Positions 8,819-16,062 of a DNA stretch of 54,862 nucleotides are shown one piece after another. Made by a program: the position numbers and the translations under genes. The stretch's first letter is position 1. Every line of letters begins with the position of its first letter. Source of the DNA: an uncultured Clostridia bacterium (GTDB lineage: Bacteria > Bacillota > Clostridia > Lachnospirales > Bianqueaceae); assembly GCA_944376225.1 (NCBI GenBank), contig CALWBZ010000100.1, positions 1 to 54,862 of the forward strand, given 5' to 3'. The notes under the pieces are model-generated. The model was not told the origin of the DNA and did no database searches. It saw only the letters and a program-made list of their open reading frames with translations.

Positions 8819-9857
8819 GAGAGGGTATGAGGAAGGGATCCGCCTGCTTCTCGCGGGAGAAAACGTGGCCTTTCCCACGGAAACCGTCTATGGATTGGGA
8901 GGATATATCGGATCGGAGGAAGGACTGCGAGGCATCTTCCGGGCCAAAGGAAGGCCGTCGGATAATCCCCTGATCGTTCATATTTATCCGGGATACGATG
9001 TCGGCCGGGTGGCCAGAAAGATTTCCCCGCAGGCAGAAAGGCTGATGGCACGCTACTGGCCGGGGCCCATGACGCTGATTTTCGAGAAAGCGCCGGGCCT
9101 TTCCCCGCTCATTACCGCGGGTCTCGATACGGTGGCGGTTCGCATGCCCAACCATCCCGTGGCGCTGGAGCTGATGCGCCGGGGAGGACTCGCCGTCGCC
9201 GCGCCCAGCGCCAACCTGTCCGGACGGCCCAGCCCCACCACGGCGGAGCATGTGTATGAAGACATGAAGGGGCGGATTCCCCTGGTTTTGCACGGCGGAG
9301 CCTGTCAGGTGGGGCTCGAGTCCACCATCATCGATATGACGGCGGAGCCGCCGATGGTATTGCGTCCCGGGGGACTCACCATAGAGGAAATCAGAGAGAT
9401 CCTGCCGGATGTTCGCATGGATCCGGGACTCGCCGTCAAGAAGGACGCGGTGCCCAAGGCGCCGGGAATGAAATACCGTCACTACGCCCCCAAGGCGCCC
9501 ATGTGGATGGCGCTGGGTTCGCCCGAAGAGCAGGAGGAGCAGATCCGCCGGGGCCTTCTCGCGGCGAAAGGGAGTCGTCGGGGAGTTCTCACGGTGGACG
9601 AGCATCGAGGGGATTTTGACGCGGAAGTGATCCTGAGCCTGGGATCCCGCCAGGATCCGGAGGGCATGGCCGCCCGCCTGTTCGACGCCCTGCGCCGATT
9701 CGACGAGGAGCGGTGCGAGATCCTTTTCGCGGAGAGCATTTCGAGAGAAGGCATAGGGGAAGCGTTCATGAACAGGCTGCAGAAGGCTTGCGGAGGAAAA
9801 ACCTTGAAAGGAGACGACGATGGAAGAACAGGTATATCTGGTGAAGACGCTCGATGA
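8775..9857 (+). CDS. tsaC: L-threonylcarbamoyladenylate synthase (TsaC/Sua5)
   Basis: This enzyme makes L-threonylcarbamoyl-AMP from threonine, bicarbonate and ATP, the first step of t6A37 formation on ANN-decoding tRNAs. At 360 residues it is the long Sua5 form: a YrdC domain (FPTETVYGLGG, KGRPSDNPLIVH, PSANLSGRPSPT) to about 210, then the Sua5 C-terminal domain after the PGMKYRHYAPKAP linker. The start is supported by AGAGGAGGAAAG a few bases before the ATG, inside the preceding amidase gene. It overlaps the next gene by 38 bp. Confidence 0.95.
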   Translation: METQWIHMENPQEAERGYEEGIRLLLAGENVAFPTETVYGLGGYIGSEEGLRGIFRAKGRPSDNPLIVHIYPGYDVGRVARKISPQAERLMARYWPGPMTLIFEKAPGLSPLITAGLDTVAVRMPNHPVALELMRRGGLAVAAPSANLSGRPSPTTAEHVYEDMKGRIPLVLHGGACQVGLESTIIDMTAEPPMVLRPGGLTIEEIREILPDVRMDPGLAVKKDAVPKAPGMKYRHYAPKAPMWMALGSPEEQEEQIRRGLLAAKGSRRGVLTVDEHRGDFDAEVILSLGSRQDPEGMAARLFDALRRFDEERCEILFAESISREGIGEAFMNRLQKACGGKTLKGDDDGRTGISGEDAR

Positions 9858-10407
9858 GGCGCAGAAACTGTGGGACCGGCTGAAACAGGAGCATTGGGAG
9901 AGCGTGATCGTAGGGATCCACGAGGACTTATTCAACCTGGATGTTAAATGGCGGGCGCTGCCCCTGTTGAAAAAGTATTCCGTGACCGACCTGGAACTTC
10001 ACTGGATCGAGCCGGATACGGCCTATCTCAGCGGGCAGTCCTCCTTTGGCGGGGGCATCAGCCTGAGATACTATGTGAAGATCGAGAGACTCATGTTTGA
10101 AGAGGGGATGCACGCCCTGAGCCTTTCTTATATCGAAGAGGCGGAGAAGACGGCCGGTCTCATGACGGTCCTGGGAGGACTGGCCAAGACGGCCACGGGA
10201 AAGACCTATCTGCAAATGTTTGCGGGAAATCATCCCATGCTGCGGGTGGACGGGGAACGGATCTTAGTGGATCTGGATGCCTGGGAGGCGTTTCGGCGGG
10301 TTTCGGGGTGGACCTATGAGGATAAGACCATCGGACGGAATCTGAACATCGAAAACCTGGGAATGATGAACCGCTGCATCTGCCTGCGTTTTTCTTGGCG
10401 GTCTTAA
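9820..10407 (+). CDS. Conserved hypothetical protein
   Basis: A 195-residue soluble protein that I do not recognise. AAAGGAGACGACG precedes its ATG inside the tsaC 3' end, and the next gene begins 1 bp after its stop, so it is probably translated in this operon. It is acidic and aromatic-rich, without a clear signal peptide, membrane helix or nucleotide-binding loop. A segment near 115-135 (GLMTVLGGLAKTATGKTY) is small-residue rich but is not a Walker A motif. No function is proposed. Confidence 0.75.
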   Translation: MEEQVYLVKTLDEAQKLWDRLKQEHWESVIVGIHEDLFNLDVKWRALPLLKKYSVTDLELHWIEPDTAYLSGQSSFGGGISLRYYVKIERLMFEEGMHALSLSYIEEAEKTAGLMTVLGGLAKTATGKTYLQMFAGNHPMLRVDGERILVDLDAWEAFRRVSGWTYEDKTIGRNLNIENLGMMNRCICLRFSWRS

Positions 10408-10408
10408 G

Positions 10409-10906
10409 ATGGGAGAATATCAACACGCGGAACACGCCTTCGGGCCGGTCTGCGACGGCGCGTCGGAAATCTTGATTTTGGGGTCTTTTCCCTCGGTGAA
10501 GTCCAGGGAAGCGTCGTTTTATTATCATCATCCCCAGAACCGTTTCTGGCGTCTTCTCAGTCTTTTATATGAGGAGAATTTCCCCCAGAGTATCGAAGAG
10601 CGCAGAGCGTTCTTGCTGCGGCGACACATCGCCCTGTGGGATGTCATCGAAAGCTGCGATATCATCGGGTCCAGCGACACCAGCATACGCAATGTGCGGC
10701 CGGTGGATCTTGGGGAAATCCTGAACCGCGCGAGTATCCGGAAGATCTACGGAAACGGGACGAAGGCCTGTCAGCTTTACCGCCGTTACTGTGAAAAGGC
10801 CTGCGGCAGACCGATTCATCCCCTTCCTTCCACCAGTCCGGCCAACGCGGCCTGGAGCCTGGAACGGCTGCGGGAGGCCTGGGCCTGCATTCTGGAAACC
10901 AATTAA
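10409..10906 (+). CDS. UDG-superfamily DNA glycosylase (deoxyinosine glycosylase type)
   Basis: A 165-residue uracil-DNA-glycosylase-fold protein. ILGSFPSVKSREASFYYHHPQNRFW and PSTSPANA match the family that includes DNA-deoxyinosine (hypoxanthine) glycosylases. Such enzymes remove deaminated bases to start base excision repair. It starts 1 bp after the upstream stop and ends at a strong convergent terminator. The superfamily is clear; base preference (hypoxanthine, uracil or G:U mismatch) is from family knowledge only. Confidence 0.85.
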   Translation: MGEYQHAEHAFGPVCDGASEILILGSFPSVKSREASFYYHHPQNRFWRLLSLLYEENFPQSIEERRAFLLRRHIALWDVIESCDIIGSSDTSIRNVRPVDLGEILNRASIRKIYGNGTKACQLYRRYCEKACGRPIHPLPSTSPANAAWSLERLREAWACILETN

Positions 10907-10948
10907 AAAAGGGGGAGCGCTGCCAAAAAAAACAGCGCTTCCCCTTTT
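10907..10948. terminator. Bidirectional terminator between convergent genes
   Basis: A 16-bp stem pairs AAAAGGGGGAGCGCTG (10907-10922) with CAGCGCTTCCCCTTTT (10933-10948), with one G-T pair and an A-rich loop. T-tracts are present on both strands. It serves the glycosylase gene on plus and the methyltransferase gene on minus. Confidence 0.9.
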
Positions 10949-10953
10949 CGGAG

Positions 10954-12096
10954 TTAATCCTCTTCCTTTAGGATGGAGGGGTGGAGACGGAAGGCTTCAC
11001 AGAGGCGTTCGATTTCCTCGGCCGCCTTTTGTTTCGCGCTCTGAGAGACCGGCGCCTTGACGGCCCGGATCAACAGGTTCTTAGGGGTATGTTCCAGGTC
11101 CACAAATTCCAGAAGCTGGGTCTTATATCCCTTGGTCACCAGATAATTGGCCCTTATGGCGTCCGTCATCAGGGCGGAGAGGCGTTCTTTCACGATGCCG
11201 TAACGAGTCAGGATGGAAAGATCGTCACTCCCAATCTGTCCGTTCAACTCATGCTGAGAGCAGGGAACGGAGAAGATCATGGAAGCGCCGCAGGCCACCG
11301 CGTTTTGCAGGGCGAAATCCGTGGCGGTATCGCAGGCGTGAAGGGTGATCACCATATCCACGTTGGGTTCCTGACGGAAACCGTGGATATCCCCCACTTG
11401 AAACTGAAGCGTATCATAACCGTAGCGTTTCGCGGCGGCATTACAGCGAGCGATCACGTCCGCCTTTAGATCCAGGCCCAACATGGAGACGGGGATACCA
11501 CGGATCTGCGTGAAATAGTGATAAAGGATGAAGGTCAGATAGGACTTGCCGCAGCCGAAATCGATGATGCGAAGGGGCTTCGGAGGCAGATCGCGGATCG
11601 CGTCGTCCACCAGCTCCACGAACCGGTTGATCTGTCGGTATTTATCCGACATGGAAGGGATGAGCGTCCCCTCTTTGGTGAAGATTCCCATGTCCACGAG
11701 GGCGGGAATCACGGTGTCGGAGGCGAGCAGGTGGCGCTTAGGCCGGTTATGGGCCAGAGACAGCATGGCGGCGCCCTTAGAGAGAGCCTCGTGAAAGAGC
11801 ACGCGATTCTTCTTGGAGAGGCGGATGCTGTATTCATGATTGTCCGTCCAGGCATGGAGCTGGGCGTAACGCTCGGGCAGAAGGGCGTGCAGACGGCCTT
11901 CTAATTCCTGAGGATCATAATTTTCGTGAAAGACCTGGGTCGCGGTACGCCGGGCTTCCTGATAGTATCGCCGACCCTCCTCTTTTAGCAGGATCTCCCG
12001 ACGGGGATAGAGTTTTTCTTCTCCCCGGGGTTGGCTGAGGACGATGCGTTTGGGGGCGTCTTGTAAAATCTTGCCAAGGGCTTCTTCCAGGGTCAT
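10954..12096 (-). CDS. Class I SAM-dependent methyltransferase
   Basis: A 380-residue protein with a Rossmann methyltransferase domain in its second half. Motif I is IIDFGCGKSYLTF near 185-197, and later MVITLHACDTATD and a DLEHTPKNLLIRA segment fit the Methyltransf_32-like family. The N-terminal 150 residues are a family-specific extension. The substrate is unknown; RNA is plausible. It is the last gene of the dnaD-dnaC operon: its ATG overlaps the preceding stop by 4 bp (ATGA). Ends at the bidirectional terminator. Confidence 0.82.
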   Translation of the reverse strand: MTLEEALGKILQDAPKRIVLSQPRGEEKLYPRREILLKEEGRRYYQEARRTATQVFHENYDPQELEGRLHALLPERYAQLHAWTDNHEYSIRLSKKNRVLFHEALSKGAAMLSLAHNRPKRHLLASDTVIPALVDMGIFTKEGTLIPSMSDKYRQINRFVELVDDAIRDLPPKPLRIIDFGCGKSYLTFILYHYFTQIRGIPVSMLGLDLKADVIARCNAAAKRYGYDTLQFQVGDIHGFRQEPNVDMVITLHACDTATDFALQNAVACGASMIFSVPCSQHELNGQIGSDDLSILTRYGIVKERLSALMTDAIRANYLVTKGYKTQLLEFVDLEHTPKNLLIRAVKAPVSQSAKQKAAEEIERLCEAFRLHPSILKEED

Positions 12097-13106
12097 AGGG
12101 CGCCCTCCTCTCTAAGACGCTTTTTCCTGCGCAGGTCGGGTCCGATGAAGCGGCAGAACGTATAAGAGCCGAAAATACGGGAAGAGAATCGATCCCCATA
12201 GGCGGCGCCCAGATCAGCGAAGGTCAGATTGGTCGAGATCAGAGTGGAGCGGCGGGCCAACAGCCGCTGATTGACACAGTGGAAAAGCTCCGTCACGGAC
12301 AGGGTATTGCGAAATTCCGTCCCCAGATCGTCCAGAATCAGCAGGTCGCAGCTTTCGACGGTCTCGGAGGTGAAGGAAAGCCGCGGCGAACGGGCCCGAT
12401 CCTGGAACCGTTCTTTCTCCAGAAGGGCGCATAAATCGTAGGCGGTCACATATAATACGGTGTAACCCTGGTCCAGCAGTTCTTTGGCCACGCAGTTACA
12501 TAAGAAGGTCTTGCCGGTACCGGTGGGACCGCTGAAGAGCAGGTTTTGTCCCGGGTTCTCGGAAAAACTCCCGAGGAAACCCTGTACCCGCTTCAGAATC
12601 TGCTGCATGTTCTGACGAGGAGTCAGGGTCTCGGAGGGGACGGGACGATCCTCAAACAGGGACAGATCAAAACAGGCCATGTTTTCCCGTTCCAGGATCC
12701 GCTCCAGGCCGGACTGGTGATAGGCGCGGTTGATCAGCTCCTGCTTTAGACACCGGCACTTCTCGTATTGCACATATCCCGTGTCCTTGCAGAGGGGGCA
12801 GGCATAGCGCGTTTCCATATAATCCGTGGGGTATCCCGCCCCCAAAAGGAGCGCTTCCCTGCGTTCTTTTAATTCATCCATCCGCTGACGCAGCCGGGAC
12901 AGCGCTTTATGGGGGTCTTTGCCGCATTTCAGGTATGCGCCCATGGCGCTTAAGCTAAAAGATTCGATCTCGTCGTCGATCGTCTTCACCTCCGGCAAAC
13001 GCTCATAGACTTCTTTCTGCCGGTTTTCCCGGGCAAGCTTTTCCGCGGCGCGCCGGTCCTCGTATTCCTTCAGGATCTGCTGCAGGATCTCCTTTGAGAC
13101 GGGCAT
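12093..13106 (-). CDS. dnaC: Replicative helicase loader, DnaC/DnaI-type AAA+ ATPase
   Basis: Loads the replicative DnaB-type helicase onto single-stranded DNA at initiation or restart. The 337-residue product has an N-terminal helical helicase-binding region, a zinc-binding cluster (CPLCKDTGYVQYEKCRC), then an AAA+ core with Walker A GPTGTGKTF, Walker B LLILDDLGTE and a sensor region (LISTNLTF). AAAGGAGG precedes the ATG. It sits between dnaD and a methyltransferase gene on the minus strand, as in many Clostridia. In Bacillus the equivalent gene is dnaI. Confidence 0.92.
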   Translation of the reverse strand: MPVSKEILQQILKEYEDRRAAEKLARENRQKEVYERLPEVKTIDDEIESFSLSAMGAYLKCGKDPHKALSRLRQRMDELKERREALLLGAGYPTDYMETRYACPLCKDTGYVQYEKCRCLKQELINRAYHQSGLERILERENMACFDLSLFEDRPVPSETLTPRQNMQQILKRVQGFLGSFSENPGQNLLFSGPTGTGKTFLCNCVAKELLDQGYTVLYVTAYDLCALLEKERFQDRARSPRLSFTSETVESCDLLILDDLGTEFRNTLSVTELFHCVNQRLLARRSTLISTNLTFADLGAAYGDRFSSRIFGSYTFCRFIGPDLRRKKRLREEGAL

Positions 13107-13142
13107 GGGAATTCCTCCTTTGCGTGAAAATCATATGTAAAG

Positions 13143-14189
13143 TCAGACGGGATCGCCATATGTAAACTGCGTCAGTTCCTTTTCCAGCTGATCATAATCC
13201 ATATCGCTGCGCTGGGTGTAATTTAGGAAACTGTTTTGGGAGCGGCCGTTCGCGGCACGCCGGGACGGATGTTCTCGGTCGGAGGCCGCCTTCTGTTCGT
13301 AGGCCGAATCCGCTTTTTCTAACTCCTGGCGGGTATGGACCCCGTGCTTATGCCAGTCGGACAAGATGCCTTCCAGATAACGGAAACTCGGCGTCTTGGC
13401 CCGTATCTGGGTGCGGCGGCAGGCCTCCATCATCATCTCTTCCGGCATCTGGTACTGCTGCTGGAGTCGGTCCAGACTGCGGCAATCCTCGTCGGTGGGA
13501 TATCGGTTTAGGCCCATCGCTTTGAGCAAGGGACGGTATACGTCGAGCCGCTGTACGTAATCTTGAGCCTGCCGCGCGGAGCGGATGTCGTGATCCGCCC
13601 AGTCCTGGGCCACCCGCTCGATATAGCGAAGATCCCGGTGACCGCCCCGCACGCAATAATGAATCAGAAACTCGATCACGTCCAGGGGCAGACGGTAATA
13701 GTCATAGAAGCTGTACAGGGTGGACAGGTTAGGCTGACTCAGGATCTGCCCCAGGGACGCCGCGGCGGAAGAGAACAGATGCTGGATCTGGGGATCCCGT
13801 CCGTAGATGCTCAGCTCGTCCGGGGAATAGGTGGGCTTTTGCTCCACCCGGATGACTTTCGCCGGGGCTTTTTCCGGGACGCCCGAGGGAGGCGGGGGGA
13901 CGGAACCCTCCGAGAAGGAAATCTCCATAGCGCCCTCCTTTTCGCGGATTTGCACGAGTCCCTCCTTCTCCCAGTAACGCAAGCCTTCCAGTACGTCGGA
14001 CTCGATCATATGCAGGGTCTCGGCCGCCTCCGAAGTCGTCGGCTCCCCTTGGGGGGTCTGGCTGTGACATAAAAAGAAGAGGTAGACTTTGACGTAGGCT
14101 CCATTGGCCTGGGGCATATGCCGCAGCAAAAACGCGTTGGAAACCAGGGTATAGGGAGAAGAACAAGCAGAAAAGGTCACTGTGGGCAT
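13143..14189 (-). CDS. dnaD: DnaD-domain replication initiation protein
   Basis: A 348-residue primosomal protein. The N-terminal winged-helix part (about 1-95) is followed by a linker and DnaD/DnaB-type domains, the last with the YxxxW-like signature region (YLEGILSDWHKHGV near 270-285). DnaD-type proteins remodel origin DNA and help recruit the helicase loader, which is encoded directly downstream. AAGGAGG stands before the ATG. The mRNA probably starts near 14300 and has a stable leader hairpin. The DnaA-box cluster at 14369-14496 lies just upstream. Confidence 0.88.
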   Translation of the reverse strand: MPTVTFSACSSPYTLVSNAFLLRHMPQANGAYVKVYLFFLCHSQTPQGEPTTSEAAETLHMIESDVLEGLRYWEKEGLVQIREKEGAMEISFSEGSVPPPPSGVPEKAPAKVIRVEQKPTYSPDELSIYGRDPQIQHLFSSAAASLGQILSQPNLSTLYSFYDYYRLPLDVIEFLIHYCVRGGHRDLRYIERVAQDWADHDIRSARQAQDYVQRLDVYRPLLKAMGLNRYPTDEDCRSLDRLQQQYQMPEEMMMEACRRTQIRAKTPSFRYLEGILSDWHKHGVHTRQELEKADSAYEQKAASDREHPSRRAANGRSQNSFLNYTQRSDMDYDQLEKELTQFTYGDPV

Positions 14190-14232
14190 GAGAACGCCTC
14201 CTTATGTAAATTAGAGCCATGGGGCTAACAGG

Positions 14233-14292
14233 TCCTTGGCGCGGGGACGGATGCGGCCTCGCGCGCCGCCTCGCGAGGCAAGGCGCCAAGGA
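14233..14292 (-). other. Structured 5' leader of the dnaD operon
   Basis: A perfect 10-bp outer stem, TCCTTGGCGC (14233-14242) with GCGCCAAGGA (14283-14292), encloses an inner 8-bp stem, GCCTCGCG (14256-14263) with CGCGAGGC (14272-14279). On the minus strand it lies between the promoter and the dnaD ribosome site. No U-run follows, so it is not a simple terminator. No known riboswitch is recognised. Confidence 0.7.
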
Positions 14293-14304
14293 ATCGTAAG
14301 TACA

Positions 14305-14311
14305 CCTATTA
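14305..14311 (-). promoter_or_regulatory. Extended -10 promoter for the dnaD operon
   Basis: Read on the minus strand, TGTATAATAGG gives a consensus TATAAT with an extended TG. No good -35 is seen at 17 bp; the upstream DNA is A-rich. The DnaA boxes start about 60 bp upstream. Confidence 0.6.
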
Positions 14312-14368
14312 TACATGATTTTTCTTTTTTTGGGAAGGGCGAGATATACACCGGGTTTTCCGATAAAG

Positions 14369-14496
14369 TTATCCACAGGGGGTGTGAATAAGTGGATAAC
14401 TTTTTATTTTATGGAGAAATCAGGGGTTTTAAGGTGAAAAATATCCACAGGGCATGAGGAGAAGTTTTCTCAAGCAACTGTGGATATCGTGGATAA
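14369..14496. promoter_or_regulatory. Cluster of six DnaA-box-like sites
   Basis: Six 9-mers match TTATNCACA or differ by one base: TTATCCACA at 14369-14377 (plus), TTATTCACA at 14383-14391 (minus), TTATCCACT at 14391-14399 (minus), ATATCCACA at 14441-14449 (plus), ATATCCACA at 14479-14487 (minus) and TTATCCACG at 14488-14496 (minus). Two weaker ones lie inside the murC 3' end (TTATCAACA 14551-14559; TTGTCCACA on minus 14565-14573). The intervening DNA is AT-rich. It occupies the gap between the murC stop and the dnaD promoter. This is probably a DnaA-binding regulatory or titration site. Confidence 0.85.
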
Positions 14497-14497
14497 G

Positions 14498-15853
14498 TTA
14501 TTGACTAAGCAGATCTTCTCCGATGGTTGCCACGTCTCCGGCCCCCATGGTTATCAACAGATCCTGTGGACAACATTTTTTTCGTAAGAAGTCTTCGATT
14601 TCCGCGAAGGAACCGAAATAGTAGGCGTCGGCCCCCTGTTCTCGCAGCGCGTCGGCGATCATGCGGGAATGGATGTCTCCCGGATCCTTCTCCCGGCTGG
14701 CGGAATAGATGTCGGCCAGTATGACGTGGTCCGCCAGGGAGAGAGCCTTGACGAAATCGTGAAAGAAGGCCTTGGTTCGGCTGTAGGTGTGGGGCTGGAA
14801 AACCACATAGAGATCTTTCTCGGCCACTTCTTTCGCGGCCTGGAGGGTGGCGCGGATCTCCGAAGGATGGTGGGCGTAGTCGTCGATGACCTTGGCCCCC
14901 TGAAACATCCCCTTAAATTCAAAACGCTTTTTCGGACTCCGGTATTTGGACAGTCCTCTGCGGATCTCCTCGAAGGAGACGCCGCTCCATAAGGCGGCGC
15001 CCACGGCGCACAGACAGTCGAAAATATTATGGGAACCGGGGACGTGAATGGTCAGGCGTCCCAGGTTTTGGCCTTTATAAATACAGTCGAAATGGCTGCC
15101 CAGATGATCCTCCGCGGGTTCGACGCGGGCGGCGGTCAGATCCGCCTGAGCGTTCTGCAAAGAGACCGTCAGCATCTGTCCCTGATAATCGGGGAAGAGG
15201 GACTGATAATCGTAGTTGAGAATCAGGCACCCTCCGGGTTTTAGTCCGGCCACGTATTTCCGGAAGGAATCCACCATCCGTTCATAAGTCTTGAAGTAAT
15301 CCAGATGTTCCGCCTCCACGTTCAGCACGATGCCGATCTGGGGATGGAAATGCAGGAAACTGTCCGAATATTCGCAGGCTTCCGCGATAAAATAGGAAGA
15401 GCGGCCGATACGGTAGTTGCTGTGCAGGTTTTCTAAAATGCCCCCGATGGTGATGGTGGGGTCTTTATCCGTTTCCAGGAAAATATAGGAAAGCATGGTG
15501 CTGGTGCTGGTCTTGCCGTGGGTACCGGCAATGCCGATGGAATGCTCGTACTCGTCCATCAATTCGCCTAAGAGGACGGAACGCTCGATGACCCTGGGCA
15601 CGGACCTGCGAGCCTGGATCAGTTCGGGGTTATCTTCATGAACGGCGGCGGTATAAACGGCCACGTCGATACCCGGACCAATATTCTCGGCGCGTTGGCC
15701 AATGGCCACCGAGATGCCCTGTTCCTCGAGGGAGCGGGTGATCGGCGTCTCCTTGATATCGGAGCCGGAAACCTCGTATCCCCGGGATTTCAGGATGCAG
15801 GCCAGGCTGCTCATGCTGATGCCGCCGATGCCTATAAAATGAAAATGCTTCAT
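14498..15853 (-). CDS. murC: UDP-N-acetylmuramate--L-alanine ligase
   Basis: Adds L-alanine to UDP-MurNAc with ATP, the first amino acid of the peptidoglycan stem peptide, in the cytoplasm. The 451-residue protein has the N-terminal Rossmann UDP-MurNAc domain (FIGIGGISMSSLACIL), the central ATPase with P-loop GTHGKTST (about 113-120) and DDYAHHPSEI, and the C-terminal Mur ligase domain. Length is normal. It is transcribed divergently from glmU, with promoters back to back; its stop abuts the DnaA-box cluster. Confidence 0.97.
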   Translation of the reverse strand: MKHFHFIGIGGISMSSLACILKSRGYEVSGSDIKETPITRSLEEQGISVAIGQRAENIGPGIDVAVYTAAVHEDNPELIQARRSVPRVIERSVLLGELMDEYEHSIGIAGTHGKTSTSTMLSYIFLETDKDPTITIGGILENLHSNYRIGRSSYFIAEACEYSDSFLHFHPQIGIVLNVEAEHLDYFKTYERMVDSFRKYVAGLKPGGCLILNYDYQSLFPDYQGQMLTVSLQNAQADLTAARVEPAEDHLGSHFDCIYKGQNLGRLTIHVPGSHNIFDCLCAVGAALWSGVSFEEIRRGLSKYRSPKKRFEFKGMFQGAKVIDDYAHHPSEIRATLQAAKEVAEKDLYVVFQPHTYSRTKAFFHDFVKALSLADHVILADIYSASREKDPGDIHSRMIADALREQGADAYYFGSFAEIEDFLRKKCCPQDLLITMGAGDVATIGEDLLSQ

Positions 15854-15903
15854 ATAGAACCTCTCTTGCTTCTTATTGAATAATATATCCTCGAATCCAT
15901 CTC

Positions 15904-15931
15904 ATTTTACCACATTTTTTCGATTTGTAAA
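15904..15931 (-). promoter_or_regulatory. murC promoter
   Basis: On the minus strand TTTACA (15926-15931), a 16-bp spacer and TAAAAT (15904-15909) with TG-rich upstream sequence. Its -35 lies about 20 bp from the divergent glmU -35. Confidence 0.6.
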
Positions 15932-15950
15932 GGCGCATATGGGAAAAAGC

Positions 15951-15979
15951 TTGACCCATTTCGTAAAAGCCGTTATAAT
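15951..15979 (+). promoter_or_regulatory. glmU promoter
   Basis: TTGACC at 15951-15956, a 17-bp spacer and consensus TATAAT at 15974-15979. It leaves a leader of about 75 nt before the glmU ATG. Confidence 0.8.
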
Positions 15980-16062
15980 GGTAGGGAGGGTGCCTAAGGG
16001 TGCCGTCTTTTGCATGGAAATAAGAGTCGGATGGGATCCGAAAAGAAAGGCAGGAATTCAGA

